The notes under the pieces were generated by a model, which was not told the origin of the DNA, did no database searches, and saw only the letters and a program-made list of their open reading frames with translations. This document shows, piece by piece, positions 32,880-43,566 of a stretch of DNA of 64,000 nt. Within the stretch, counting starts at the first letter, position 1; the number at the start of each line of letters is the position of its first letter. The position numbers and the translations under genes are program-made. Source of the stretch: Drechmeria coniospora (lineage: Eukaryota > Ascomycota > Sordariomycetes > Hypocreales > Ophiocordycipitaceae); assembly GCF_001625195.1 (NCBI RefSeq), contig NC_054389.1, positions 2,822,147 to 2,886,146 on the forward strand, written 5' to 3'.

Positions 32880-35321
32880 TCAGCTGAAGTGGTCATTCAC
32901 GTCGAGAAGCGTGCGCGCCGCCCACTTATGCACACTCTTCTCCTGCATCTGCTCCTCTGTCCTTTCGCGGAGCTGTTTCTTGCGCTCATAGACGGCACGG
33001 ATGGTGGCTCGAATCTGCTCCTTACCTTCGTCGTAGTTGGCCTGCGCAAGCCGTACGACGCTGTCTATCTGCTCAGGGGTGTAAACAAAGTTCCACGTGC
33101 TTAGGAACTGGGTTGTGCCGGGAGAGACGTCCGTCACCTTCTTGTTCGACAGGAACGGGAGGTACACGACAGTGATGCCGGCATCGGGCTGCATCAATTC
33201 CCACGTGCTGGTGGCATCTGTGATTGCCTTGGACCGGGGTGGCGGCTCGGACGACCTCTCTTGCGTTGTGCCAACCCAGACGGTGCAGTAGCCCAAGCCA
33301 CCAGCCAAACAGTCGCCCGGGGCGAACCTGGCGTCTTCATCCTTGCTGGAGATATCTTTCGACACGCCTCCCGCTCTCGTTCGCAGCGCTTGCTGATTGA
33401 GCTTGGCATCCTGCACTTTTCGCTGTGCCTCTCGTGCCGTATCAGCTTCGGCATCGGCCAATTGCGCTTTGGTATCCTCAATCGTGTCCTCCGGCTTCGG
33501 CCAACCGATTCCTACGGGCCAGCCCTTGACGCCGCGCTGGCGAGCATATCCGTCAGCGACAGAAAGCCAATTATCAGACTTGATGTCTGCCGACGCGTCA
33601 AAGGCAATGATTACGTCGACATCCCGGCCGGGGCGAAGGAGGGGGTAGATGGGTAGGTTGTTCGACATTCCCGCGTCCATGAGTTGAATGTACTCTAGGT
33701 CATAGATGCTTTCAGGAGCAGTCTTGGCCAACTTCCCATTCATGCGATACGCAAAGTTGGGAATGGTAGCAGGGTCGACGGGATGAACTTTGACCAGATC
33801 TTCGTCTCTGCTGAAGACGACCTCGTCGACGGCGCCGAATCCGGCCAGGCTCTGAACAAGGGGCCTGATTTCTTTGTAGTAATGGCTGAGAGTAGCGCAA
33901 AATGCACTGCCAAAGACGCCCATCAGGAGCGGGACGCGAATCTCGGGTAGATGAAAACCATGCTCAGGTGGCAGGTCTTTTCCATCTTTGAACTTTCTCC
34001 CCATTGCCCAGGTAGGGATTCCGGCGCCAAACTCCTCGCAAAAGAACTCGTATGGTGTGACCTCGAACCACTGAAACCAAGTCTTCCCCTTAGCCTCCTC
34101 TTCTGTTTCCCCGGGCGGCCCTGCGGCATTGTCGTTGGGGGCGGGGATCTCGTGTCGTACAGCGGTATACACGGGCAGCGGGCGTTGCCCAAGATTGACG
34201 TACTCCCTCTGATTTGAGAGCTTGAAGTCTCGATCATTGACCCCAAGCTCACCCTTAGGCACCAGATATCTGGCGCCTAGGAGGAGGCCATAGATATCTA
34301 CGAGGCCAAAGCTCGACGTGGCGTCGCCTTTGAGCTTCTCTACCAAGCCGCACAGGAGAGACTTGCTTGTTGGCATCGACGTTAGGGAGGAGAAAGCAAC
34401 GGGTGGGTACGCAATGTGCGTGGAAGCGCGAGCTTTCAGGTGTTCAAGGACAGCGCCGAAACTCCCCGCAAAGGAAGAGTGGTAAAGAGCTTGGAGCCAG
34501 CAGGAGCCGCTCACTCCGGCTGTATAGGTAACACAGTCGAAGAGTCCGTCCTGCTCGGCGGCATGAAGGGACCCGGTGCCAGCGACCAGGGCCCGCAAGC
34601 CGCCTCCAGAACCGCATATGGCAATGGTTGGAACATCATCGGGGTGTATATCATGTTCGTCCAGGCCAAGATACTTGGCCAGGGCAACCTTTACCACCCT
34701 CCGTCTTCTGGAGAGGTACTCCTTTTCTTCGTCGCAAAGCTCAGACGACACACGAACCTCGGCCGCGTATCGGATTTCAGGGTTGATGTTTGGGTCGTGG
34801 GCCTCGTGCCATATCTCATCGGCCAGCGAGCCCGGTGACATGGAAAGTTCACGTTGAAGCTTCCGCATGAAACCCGGAATGAGCTTGGACCACTCGGGGA
34901 GGATGTATCCCACTAGTTTGTCCGACAAGGCCGACCATTCCAGATCAGTCGTGAGCGAGAGTGATTCGAAGCGTTGGGAAAAGCTGATCCATGCAAGCTT
35001 GTCTGTATCCTGAACATATTCGCCGTCGTCGTCGCCGTCGCCGAGCTGATCGAGCCGTTCGCGCTGGACGGCTTGCTTAGTGTTGGGCAACTTCCCGCCC
35101 TCGCCTTGGTCCGAGAGTTGTGCAAAGTCGCCAGAAGGGTACAGCCACCAGATGAAGAGGCCGCTGGTGATAATGGCGACAGGTATTGAGCTACCACGCC
35201 GAGGGGTTGTGTGCCGGGAGGTGGCCAGAGAACGGCTCATTAACAGTGGGCGGACGACCCGTGGCCTCTGGCCGAGAGAGGCCAGAACACCAAGGAGGCT
35301 CCCCGCCCGTCGCATTATCAT
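32880..35321 (-). CDS. Cytosolic phospholipase A2 (PLA2G4/PLB)-like lipase with N-terminal membrane anchor
   Basis: This single-exon protein has about 813 residues. The catalytic domain has the group IV PLA2 signature: oxyanion loop CGSGGGLRALVAGTG, nucleophile S271 in GVSGSCW, and an aspartate in LMDAGMSNNLPIYPLLR. The expected activity is release of fatty acid from the sn-2 (or both) positions of phospholipids. The N-terminus (MIMRRAGSLLGVLASLGQRP) is Arg-rich, free of acidic residues and amphipathic, like a mitochondrial presequence. A single hydrophobic segment, PVAIITSGLFIWWLYP, follows at about 47-62. Together these suggest anchoring in a mitochondrial membrane (inference). There is no C2 domain. 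The ATG at 35321 was chosen; another in-frame ATG lies two codons later. The last 60 residues are charged and helical. Confidence 0.9.
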   Translation of the reverse strand: MIMRRAGSLLGVLASLGQRPRVVRPLLMSRSLATSRHTTPRRGSSIPVAIITSGLFIWWLYPSGDFAQLSDQGEGGKLPNTKQAVQRERLDQLGDGDDDGEYVQDTDKLAWISFSQRFESLSLTTDLEWSALSDKLVGYILPEWSKLIPGFMRKLQRELSMSPGSLADEIWHEAHDPNINPEIRYAAEVRVSSELCDEEKEYLSRRRRVVKVALAKYLGLDEHDIHPDDVPTIAICGSGGGLRALVAGTGSLHAAEQDGLFDCVTYTAGVSGSCWLQALYHSSFAGSFGAVLEHLKARASTHIAYPPVAFSSLTSMPTSKSLLCGLVEKLKGDATSSFGLVDIYGLLLGARYLVPKGELGVNDRDFKLSNQREYVNLGQRPLPVYTAVRHEIPAPNDNAAGPPGETEEEAKGKTWFQWFEVTPYEFFCEEFGAGIPTWAMGRKFKDGKDLPPEHGFHLPEIRVPLLMGVFGSAFCATLSHYYKEIRPLVQSLAGFGAVDEVVFSRDEDLVKVHPVDPATIPNFAYRMNGKLAKTAPESIYDLEYIQLMDAGMSNNLPIYPLLRPGRDVDVIIAFDASADIKSDNWLSVADGYARQRGVKGWPVGIGWPKPEDTIEDTKAQLADAEADTAREAQRKVQDAKLNQQALRTRAGGVSKDISSKDEDARFAPGDCLAGGLGYCTVWVGTTQERSSEPPPRSKAITDATSTWELMQPDAGITVVYLPFLSNKKVTDVSPGTTQFLSTWNFVYTPEQIDSVVRLAQANYDEGKEQIRATIRAVYERKKQLRERTEEQMQEKSVHKWAARTLLDVNDHFS

Positions 35322-36618
35322 GCTCGGGGTCTGATGTCTTGACCAGGTCACAAAAACTGTCTGGCGTGTTGTTGGAGCCTACCGGGAACGGCCACGGCTC
35401 CCAAAAGCCATTCGTGGAAGGCGGGCATTTGTTGGTGGTTGGTGAGCTGGAAGCTGCGCGCTCCGAGGCAAAGTGGTGCGAGGAGAAGGGAGGGCGGTAC
35501 GGGGAGGCCAACCGCTGAAACACTGTTACGCTACGGAGTACTACTGTACATGTATGTACACCTACTTACTTACAGTAGTTGTAGGTGTACTCCGTACATA
35601 CTTACAGTACATACTGTAGTACGGAGTACAGCTGTACTTGTAATATGGTATGCCGCACGGTATGGGGCTTAGGTTCCGTGCGAGTACTTACTTACTCCGT
35701 ACTTACTTACAAGTGCAATTTCGACGGAGTACGGAGTATTAATTACTTACCTAGTAGCTGTACTGTAACTACAGAGTACAAGTACTTAAGTACTCCGTAC
35801 GGAGTACATGTGATGCAGTAAGCAGGAAGAATCCACAATCTCCGTACGGAGCACAAACCGAATAATTACGTCAACATGTACGGAGCAATCCATACTTCGT
35901 AGTCGTACTTGAGAGAGAGCACTTACTTAAGTAGATACTTATAATTGTAAGTACATGTACTCGTACTTATGTTGTATTGCTTAGTATTTGTACTGTACTC
36001 CGAATGGTGAAGACTTATTACTCGTAAAAGTGTACTCCGTTCTCCGTACTTGCTTCAGGACCTGCAGTAAGTACTTGCAGTATATGCGCGCCAACGTACC
36101 CGGCCCGCTTCCATGCTGGATAAGCCGGAAGCGGAGGCGGTGGACCTGATCCGCAGGCGGTGAGGACCACGAGATTTTTTTGAGCTTTCTGTGGCAGAAT
36201 TTATGTCTTTTTCACCCCATCTGCGTACTGAATCCCCTACAAACGCAACCAAGACGAACCATAGCCTTGGATCAGTTTTGCTCTTTCAGGGCCTCTTTTC
36301 GCAGAAGACGAAGTCGCTACCTCAGGTAAGAGTCAATGGATATCCGTGCCGCCTTGCATTGCAGTCCTTTTTTAAGCCGAAAACGCTTGCACATCCACCG
36401 GATGTTGATTGTGTAGTCGTTCACGCTCGCCGCCACCATTTCCCGTTTCCCTTTCTTGAACGAACACTCTGCTCTGCGTGACAAATGGCTACCGACGGGC
36501 CTGCCTGCTCACTCTTCGTTCTAGTCTACCCTATCTACGTACACGATCTCCGATCTCGTCATCTTCAGTCGCACTACTTTCGACGACTCTAAAACTTACA
36601 CTCCGGCGCGTCTACAAG
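35322..36618. repeat. Divergent intergenic region with repeat block (about 35525-36075)
   Basis: The block 35525-36075 is dense in GTACGGAGTAC and GTACTCCGTAC. It includes a perfect 18-bp palindrome GTACTCCGTACGGAGTAC at 35790-35807. From about 36200 the sequence becomes pyrimidine-rich and probably holds the promoter and leader of the La gene. No gene is supported. Confidence 0.8.
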
Positions 36619-37994
36619 ATGAGCGAGGCCGACGCCACCAAACCTGTCGGTGATGCCAAGGCAGCTGATGTTGTCGAGACACCTCAAGCTGTAGAGCAGA
36701 CGACCGAGTCTGCGGCGGAGAATGCTGTCATCGCGGAGGAGACTGTCGCCGCTGAAACCGAGACGAACAAGACGACATCCCACGGCACCCGTCGCAACAA
36801 CAGTAACAACAAGTTCGACCCTAGCACTCGTGAGGTCACGGATGATCCCGCAGTCATACGCAAACAGGTAAGAACTACATTGGAGAATTTTGCAAGCAAA
36901 CTTGGGAACTAACAGCGGCTTTCGTGCTAGGTTGAATTCTACTTTGGAGACTGGAACTTTCCACAAGATAAGTTCATGTGGGAAACATGTGAGGGCACGG
37001 CGAATAAGCCCATGCCCCTTGCCAAGATCCACTCCTTTAAGCGCATGCGCGTTTTTCAGCCGTACAGCGCTGTCGTCGCGGCTCTTCGCGACAGCCAGTT
37101 CCTTGACATATCCGGGGAGGCTGGGGAGGAGGTGGTCAAGCGCAAGATTCCTTACAAGCCGGTTGGCGAGAACAAGGCCAAGATTGAGGCGGCCACGGTC
37201 TACGTCAAGGGCTTCGGTGATGAGAACCCTAACACCCAGTTCGATCTTGAGAGCTTCTTCGCCAAGTTCGGTGAGATCAGGGGGCTGAAGCTGCGTCGGA
37301 CAAATGAAGGCCTCTTCAAGGGCTCCGTCTTTGTCACCTTTCCTGATGAGGACGAAGCGAACAAATTCATCGCGCTGGACCCGGCACCTACGTACAAGTC
37401 TCACGAGCTGAAGATCATGTCTAAGCGAAGTTACTGCGAGGAAAAGAGCGAACTCATCCGACAAGGAAAGCTTGAGCCAAACTCTAGCGCGCCGAGGAAA
37501 TTTTTTGAAGGACGGGATCCCAGCAACAAAAGGAACTTTCGCGAGAGAGATAATCGCGGGGCCCGAGACGGCGACGATTGGAAGAAGCGACGCGAGAATG
37601 ACCAGAAGCACGGGTTTCAGGAGCATCGGGGCAACGGCCGTGGTCGCAGCCGTGGAGGTCGTGGTCGTGGTGGCAGGGACCGCGGCGGCAGGGGCCGAGG
37701 CGGCTTCCGGGGCGGCCGCGACGGAAATGACAGAGACAGAGGCGACGGCAGCCAGCAGCGCCAGGACGATTTCAAGGAGTAAGTTGATCTAACTTCGGCC
37801 TCGGCCTGCCCATGAGGGGCACGTGGACTGACGGTTTATGTAGTGCCAAACCTCGCATCCAGTCTACCACCGAGGGGAGCAAGGACGAAGCCGCCACCAA
37901 TGGAAAGCGAGCACGTGAGGAAGATGCGGGAGAAAAGGGTCCGGCGCACAAAAAGGTCGATACCAAGGAGGCAGCCAAAAGCGAGACATCGTAA
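36619..37994 (+). CDS. LHP1: La protein homologue (RNA polymerase III transcript chaperone)
   Basis: La binds the 3' oligo-U of nascent Pol III transcripts and protects pre-tRNAs in the nucleus. Three exons: 36619-36867, 36931-37778 and 37844-37994, about 415 residues. The N-terminus (1-70) is Ala/Glu-rich. The La motif (about 72-160) contains VEFYFGDWNFPQDKFMWE and IHSFKRMRVF. RRM1 (about 175-260) contains AATVYVKGFGDE and GSVFVTFPDEDEANKFI. The C-terminal third is Arg/Gly-rich (RGRGGRDRGGRGRGG), followed by a Lys/Glu tail with the likely nuclear signal NGKRAREED. The usual C-terminal RRM2 of vertebrate La is absent, as in yeast Lhp1. Intron 1 falls at the start of the La motif. An in-frame open stretch upstream (36478-36618) is probably leader. 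Confidence 0.93.
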
Positions 37995-38418
37995 GATAAT
38001 TCTTGATAGAGAACTGCTGGCGTTTTTTTACTCGGGCGGTTCGACTGGACGTCCATCCACGATACCAAACACGTCGGCCTCAACGTGAGCTTTTGTGTGT
38101 CGATCTCATAACCATCCCGGTTTCCAAGAGTCTCGCGAAGTTGTTTCACTACCAGTGCTAATGCACCACCACATGGCAGGACAGTGTCAAGGTCCAAGAG
38201 CGGCGCGATCGAGCTTATGGCCAAACCCACTCCCGTCGAGAAACTTTGAATCAATGTGTTTTCACCACCTGACATAATATCCGCCGTCATCGTCGGTGGA
38301 GCCGAATGTATCTATGCTAGACTTGCTAGCTGACCCCCCGGCCCGGCCCCTGCTTCCCCTCTAAACATGGTGTACGCGGGAGGGCAAGATTTGAGTGCAT
38401 CTTTGCTCACCAGAGACG
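37995..38418. other. Convergent intergenic region
   Basis: This lies between the stop codons of the La gene and the inositol-monophosphatase gene and presumably holds their 3' UTRs. I see no repeat block and no gene. Confidence 0.55.
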
Positions 38419-39482
38419 TTAGGCGGCATAGTCCATTTTTCGATCCCCAAGAACGTTCAAAAATTCCTTTACAAATTCATCCTGGCCGCTCGGTGCCCCC
38501 CTCACAGCTAAGTAGACCCTCGACTCGAGGGTGGGACCGTTGTCGCCTGCGTTGCCGCTCACCATTATACCGCCAGACTCTTTGAGGATGCACCACCCGG
38601 CGCAGACATCCCAGGCCCAGCAGCCGCCCTCCCAGTAGGCATCCAGCTGGCCAGCGGCGACGGCGGCCAGGTTGAGTGCCGCCGAACCCATGGACCGTAG
38701 CGAATGGACCATCGAACCCCCGTCCTCCCCGCTGGCAGCCAGTTGTTTGAACACGTCAGCCTTGAGCTCAAAATTGTGCCCAGAGCGGTCCGAGCCCCAT
38801 TCCACGGCCACTAGGGCGGCACCCAGGCCCTCCAATGGTCGCGGCATCTTGGCCAGCGGCAGTTTCTGTGGCGTGCTTCCCCGGAAGCGTGTCATATAGG
38901 CGCCGTCTTCCTGGATGGCGGTGAATAGAACATCCTGCCAGGGATTGTAAATGACGCCCACGGCAGGTGAGCGGTTGATGGCAAGGCCGAGAGAGATGCA
39001 GGCGTTGGGGAAGGAGTGAACAAAGTTGGTGGTGCCTGCGCCTCGTGTCAGTCAAATGCGCCCACACAAATCGGGCAGACTCGATGGCTAGCCCTGGAGA
39101 TAACGAAGCGCGGTCAGATAGGTGGTCCTCACCATCGATTGGGTCGACGACAAAGGTCGGCTCAGGGCCTATCCTCATACCGGGAAGATAGGATTCTTCA
39201 CCCATGAAGCCGACGGAAGGGAAGGCAGCAGACAAGCGTGCCAAGACCATCTTTTCGACACTTTTATCCACATCGGTGACAATGTCAACGGCTGAGTGTC
39301 GAACATTCAGCTCAATACGGGTCATTCATTCTCCATATGGTCAAGTTTGGAAATGACGAACAGTTGAGTTTTGTATCAGTGCCAATGTCTGCAGGGTTGG
39401 CGGCGAGAATCATGTGGCCCGCCTCGTAGGCTACTGCGACCAATTCGTCGCGGACGGCCTGGAGATCAAGTGGTTGCGCCAT
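38419..39482 (-). CDS. Inositol monophosphatase family protein
   Basis: This is a Mg-dependent phosphatase of the IMPase/QutG family, about 298 residues. Three exons: 39362-39482, 39133-39291 and 38419-39035. Metal-binding motif A is complete across intron 2: DPIDGTTNFVHSFPN, with D90 and D93. The upstream Glu is in FMGEESYLP and the early IVTDVDKSVE motif is present. Motif B is WAWDVCAGWCILKESGG. The family includes myo-inositol-1-phosphatase and the quinate-cluster QutG-type proteins; no quinate genes lie nearby, so a role in inositol recycling is the simpler reading. The ATG at 39482 gives the standard N-terminus MAQPLDLQAVRDELVAVA. Confidence 0.92.
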
Positions 39483-40199
39483 GGTTGCCTTGTCCTCGGT
39501 AGTGTGATTTCTCGCAGTCTTGCAGCTCAGCAGAAGGGTCGGCACGGTCGATGAAGTAAGTAGATCGAGGAAGTCGGGGCTGAGCAGGTAATAACGTTGT
39601 AGGATAGGCTGGGGGATTGCGGTCCCCTGCTTTCAAGAGGTACGTACTCCGTACTTGGGGTACCTACTTACTGACTGTTAGGGTCGCCCTAGTATATATT
39701 ACTTAGTAGACTGGGTGTAAAGTAAGGTCGGTGGGAACACATGGAGTTACTGAGGTGGGTTATTCATGCCGCTTGCCCTGGTCAATCAACGACGTTCAGC
39801 TCAAGACAGGATGGAAAGTGATGACCAATCTGAACAGGCGAATGCGCGCAATTTATTGGTTGAACGTGGCGTTGGGGAAAAAAATGTAAACGTGAGGACT
39901 TTTCAATCGTCGCAAGACATGAAGGAACAAATGTTCGCACAAGCAGCTCATGCAGCGTTGGAATCACATGCTTCTGCCGTGCTGCATGTGGTCGATCAAC
40001 CGGCGCGCACATCTTCGTGACAGGCTGCGGCTCGACAGTTCAATGTGGCAAGAGTTATACAACAATCGACGTATCGGATGCTCGAGGCCGCCCCAACCGG
40101 CACGCCTTTCCCCGCATGCTCGTCCTAGAAATTCTCCCGGGGATCACGGAGCTCCATGTGATCGAGCTTCTGCCGGCTCTATAGAGGGAAACGACAGTG
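39483..40199. other. Intergenic region, few repeat copies
   Basis: A few motif copies lie at about 39640-39720 (GTACGTACTCCGTACTT near 39640). A plus-strand open frame at 39766-40020 (84 codons) matches no family I know and is probably chance. Otherwise nothing recognisable. Confidence 0.5.
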
Positions 40200-40937
40200 T
40201 CAGTGTCTCTGTGACGCCGCTGCGTCAATGGGCCGCGGGCTCACGCCCCGCAGGCTAGACGCAGCGTCGTCGCCGAAAGGGTTCATCCGTACTGCGGGAG
40301 CGTCGGCCGGTTCTCTCGTCGATAGGCGGCTTCGGCCCGCTTCATCGAACTTGGCTGATGGCGTCACAGTCGGGCTCGCATTGTAGCTTCCCCCGCCAGC
40401 ATACTCAGATCGTCCGGGACCATGGCCGAGCTCTTGTCCCTCGAAATAGTCATATTCGCCTACCTCTTGACCGACGCGCGCATCCCACGCCTCGTCTGGG
40501 TCGAGCGGCCCGAAGCCGCGGCGCCCGCGATTCGCTCCGCCGCTGCCATTGAGGGGTTGCTCGTAGGCTCCCGTCGCAGAGCGGTTGTTGCGGCTTTTGA
40601 ACTTGCGCACCTGGTCGTTGAACCAGCCGACAATACCGCCGGGGGCCGGGCGAGGGGTTCCGTATCCGTTCTCTGCCCCCTTCTTCCAGAATAAATACGA
40701 CGAGAGGCTCGGCGGCGGCAGCTATAGATGCGTCAGCGTGTTCACTGGTGCCACGGCGCTGCCAGCGGTGTGGTGAAGAGGAGGAGCAGAGGGGGCCACC
40801 CGGGAGAAGGACGACAGAGTTGGGAAACGCACGCCTAACCTACGCGCACGCAGTTGGGTGAAGACGATCCATCCAACCGCGGCGGTGGCGGATAGAACAA
40901 CAACGGCAATGATGATGCCTCCGGTTGTGGAAACCAT
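40200..40937 (-). CDS. Small single-pass membrane protein of unknown function, conserved-looking in fungi
   Basis: Two exons: 40833-40937 and 40200-40721, about 208 residues. Residues 6-27 (GGIIIAVVVLSATAAVGWIVF) form one transmembrane segment with a very short N-terminus, followed by the basic QLRARRLG, so the bulk is likely cytoplasmic. Intron 1 (gtgcgt..tag) joins this to LPPPSLSSYLFWKKGAENGY. The rest is Gly/Arg/Asp-rich and disordered, including GPLDPDEAWDARVG and a C-terminal NPFGDDAASSLRG. Similar fungal proteins are sometimes labelled 'acid phosphatase-like', but I see no phosphatase motif, so I give no function. The gene model is supported by splice signals and frame continuity. Confidence 0.75.
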
Positions 40938-42017
40938 GATGCGGCGGCGTGGAAACTAGTTGTGCGAGTGTCGACGGGCTCGAGCAATGGCCACGGGTCG
41001 AGTCCGATGCAGGAGCAGGAGCGGGGTGACCATCGGCCTTTAGGTCATTGATTATGGCAACTGCAGATCGTATTGTAAGTACGTGATAATTTCCCTCCGA
41101 AATACACTTGGTGATGGAGGATGCAAGTGCTTGTAATGCCGCCCCCGTTTGTAGTACCCCCTAGCTCACTGTGTGGTTATTGTTACTTTACCAGTACGGA
41201 GTACTCCGTACATGTATGTACGGTACGTACCATCAGTAAGTACTGCACACGTAAGTAGGTGCGTTTGTTGCGGTACTCCATTGGCCGATGGTTTATCAAC
41301 AAGCAAGGTTCCCGTACAACTACATACTTACATGTCACGTAAGTACAGTAGTTGTGCATGTACAGTATACGGGAACATCGGTACACATAAACATACATGT
41401 ACTCCGTAGAGGCAGGAGTACATGTAGTAGTAAGTAAGACCTAATACTAATACTCTGTATTACCACCCTCCTACTTACATGCGCGCTGGCCTAATGACTG
41501 TTCCTACCGTCACGGTTACTAACTATTACCTAGTACTTGCAAGTAATACTGTAGTACTTACCTACTACCTGGGTGTGGAGTATTATTCTGTACTCTGTAC
41601 TCCGTACAGTACGGAGTACAATTATTAATACACCTGATGTTGCTTTTAGCCCAAAGCTACCCTGGAGCTATGGAGATGCCTTCGACCCCGAATTGCGAAG
41701 CAATAAGTGCAAACACGTACATGTACATGGATCTTTGTACGTGGATTGATGTTGATACTACAGATAGAACGGAATACCGAGTAGATATTACTACTCATCC
41801 TACCTACTAGCACGAGTTCGCATGAAAGATTTGTTAAGATATTATCATGCAGTCCAGTCAACATCGACACAACAGAAAACGATGGTTCAGGTTCGTTTCA
41901 TACTGTACAAGTGCAAATATGCACAGTGCAGCATGCACCCGTGTATGGAGCGTCCGTGTGAAAGAGCTCGTATTACTCGTACTTAATTGATATTCTCATC
42001 GTGTCCCACTGGGTGAA
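40938..42017. repeat. Intergenic region with repeat block (about 41190-41640)
   Basis: GTACGGAGTAC words are dense between 41190 and 41640. A near-perfect hairpin at 41596-41620 has two 12-nt arms (TGTACTCCGTAC and its complement) separated by one A. The flanks 40938-41180 and 41640-42017 are ordinary or AT-rich. No gene is supported. Confidence 0.8.
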
Positions 42018-43566
42018 TTAGGAATAACACCCGTTCCACCGCCCACCTCTTCGGGCAAATGACAGGCTCTTGACAAAAGCGCCCAGCTTGCACCGTCCCA
42101 GATGATCCGCACCGCAGCCATCTAAGCCTTGGACTCGATCGTTGATGATAATTCTCACCAGCTCCTCATCCCCCTCCCCCCCACACCGCATTTTCTCCAC
42201 GTACATGCGCCCCGCAAACGGCACGGTCCAGGACGCCGAGAAGCCATGTGCCTTGAGCGGCGGGAGCTTGGAGGTAACGGGCAGATCGTCCGTCTTTCCG
42301 TACAAGCCCAGCGCAGCATATGCTGACACCATGGCGTTGTCGTGGCTAAAGTCGGCATAGAGCTTCCTGTCCAGGGGAAACGTCTCGGGTGACGAGTCGA
42401 GTGTAGAGTTGGTTGTTGTCGAGTCTCGAACAGCCTGCCCCGTTAGCCGTGCGATGAGCTCGTTTGCATATCCAGCACCTTGCGTGGGACCCAGGGGACT
42501 TCCGTTGCCTTGCTGATACCATTTCCCCAGAGATCCAAAGTAATCGTAGCCATGCCATTCATCCGCGGAGAAAAGGCCACAAAACATCGACATGGTCGCG
42601 CCAGCAGTAGCTACGGTGTCGAAGGGACAGAGGTCCATCATAAAGATTGTGTCTTGTACCGTCAACCCAGCTCCAGGTAGCTTGGTATTCAGCCTCTCCC
42701 TGATGGGCGTCGCCCATATATCCCCCCACACCTTCTGCTTCTCGCGGGCGTGGGCTGAGTTAGGTCCATTCTCGAATGCGGGACATGTCCCGTGGTCCAG
42801 GGTGTTGTTGAAGTCAGTTCCCTCGGGAAGGACAAGAATTTTCTCCAGCGCGCCGTCGTAGCTTTTCCCCTGCGCTCTGTAGAAGCCTTGGGTGAAGTTC
42901 TGGGCTGACATAATGACACGGTCGGACCCAGATGCTCGGACAAATGGATCTGAATCCCGAGCCAGCAACTTGTAGCGCTGGTAAAAAGCGATTCCCGACT
43001 CGACCAGCTCGTTCTCACCATACGACGTCATGCTGTCAACGCCAGGATCCAACGCAAAGTCCTCGATGAACTCGTAACCTCTCGCATATCGGGAAACAGA
43101 TTTTTGTACCCGGTCAAGCAGCAATCGATAGACCTCTGCCTTGCTCGCCGTGGGATATCGAGAGCCATGGCGGGAGAGGACAGCGGCAAATGTCACCTCG
43201 CATCCATCAGGCGTGGACGCATCGATGGCCGAGGGGACCGAGAAGAAGGGCGAATACTGCCCCCAAGATTGGGAAGAGGTGTCCGCATGCTCCCTCGTAG
43301 CCCCGCGCGCATGCCTGCATTTGTCTGTACAGATGTCTTCAATGTGGCCAGAATTGGAAGACATACCGGTACGCGATGACCACAGACAGGGCAGCGGCAG
43401 CTATCACAAATGCAGCCAGCACCTTGAGTGGCCTGACTCGCCATGTGCGCTGCCGTCCACGGTTATGCCCGGCTTCTCCCAATGGGATGGCGCTGTATAT
43501 GTATCTACGTCTGTTGTCGGCTCTTGTACCTTGCAGAGCCGAGGCGACCGCACTGGCGAAGCCCAT
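42018..43566 (-). CDS. Histidine acid phosphatase / phytase-like protein with N-terminal membrane anchor
   Basis: Two exons: 43367-43566 and 42018-43314, about 498 residues. The branch-2 histidine phosphatase signature RHGSRYP is at 115-121, with nucleophile H116, and the distal HD motif is in ADFSHDNAMVSAY. The family removes phosphate from phytate or other phosphomonoesters outside the cell or in the secretory system. Unlike secreted phytases, the N-terminus has no cleavable signal: a basic 46-residue head is followed by one hydrophobic segment at 47-66 (LKVLAAFVIAAAALSVVIAY), suggesting a type II membrane protein with an extracytoplasmic catalytic domain. Several Cys and N-glycosylation sites (for example NFT, NNT, NST) fit this. 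Intron 1 uses gtatgt and an acceptor at gcag; a nearer cag would break frame. Confidence 0.88.

Noticed and set aside
39766..40020. 84-codon plus-strand ORF with an ATG
   Set aside because: No recognisable motif, no supporting splice context and a length expected by chance in this GC range.
43315..43366. Alternative splice acceptor at the first cag in phytase intron 1
   Set aside because: It breaks the reading frame; the next cag, eight codon-lengths or fewer away, restores the frame into the conserved catalytic domain.
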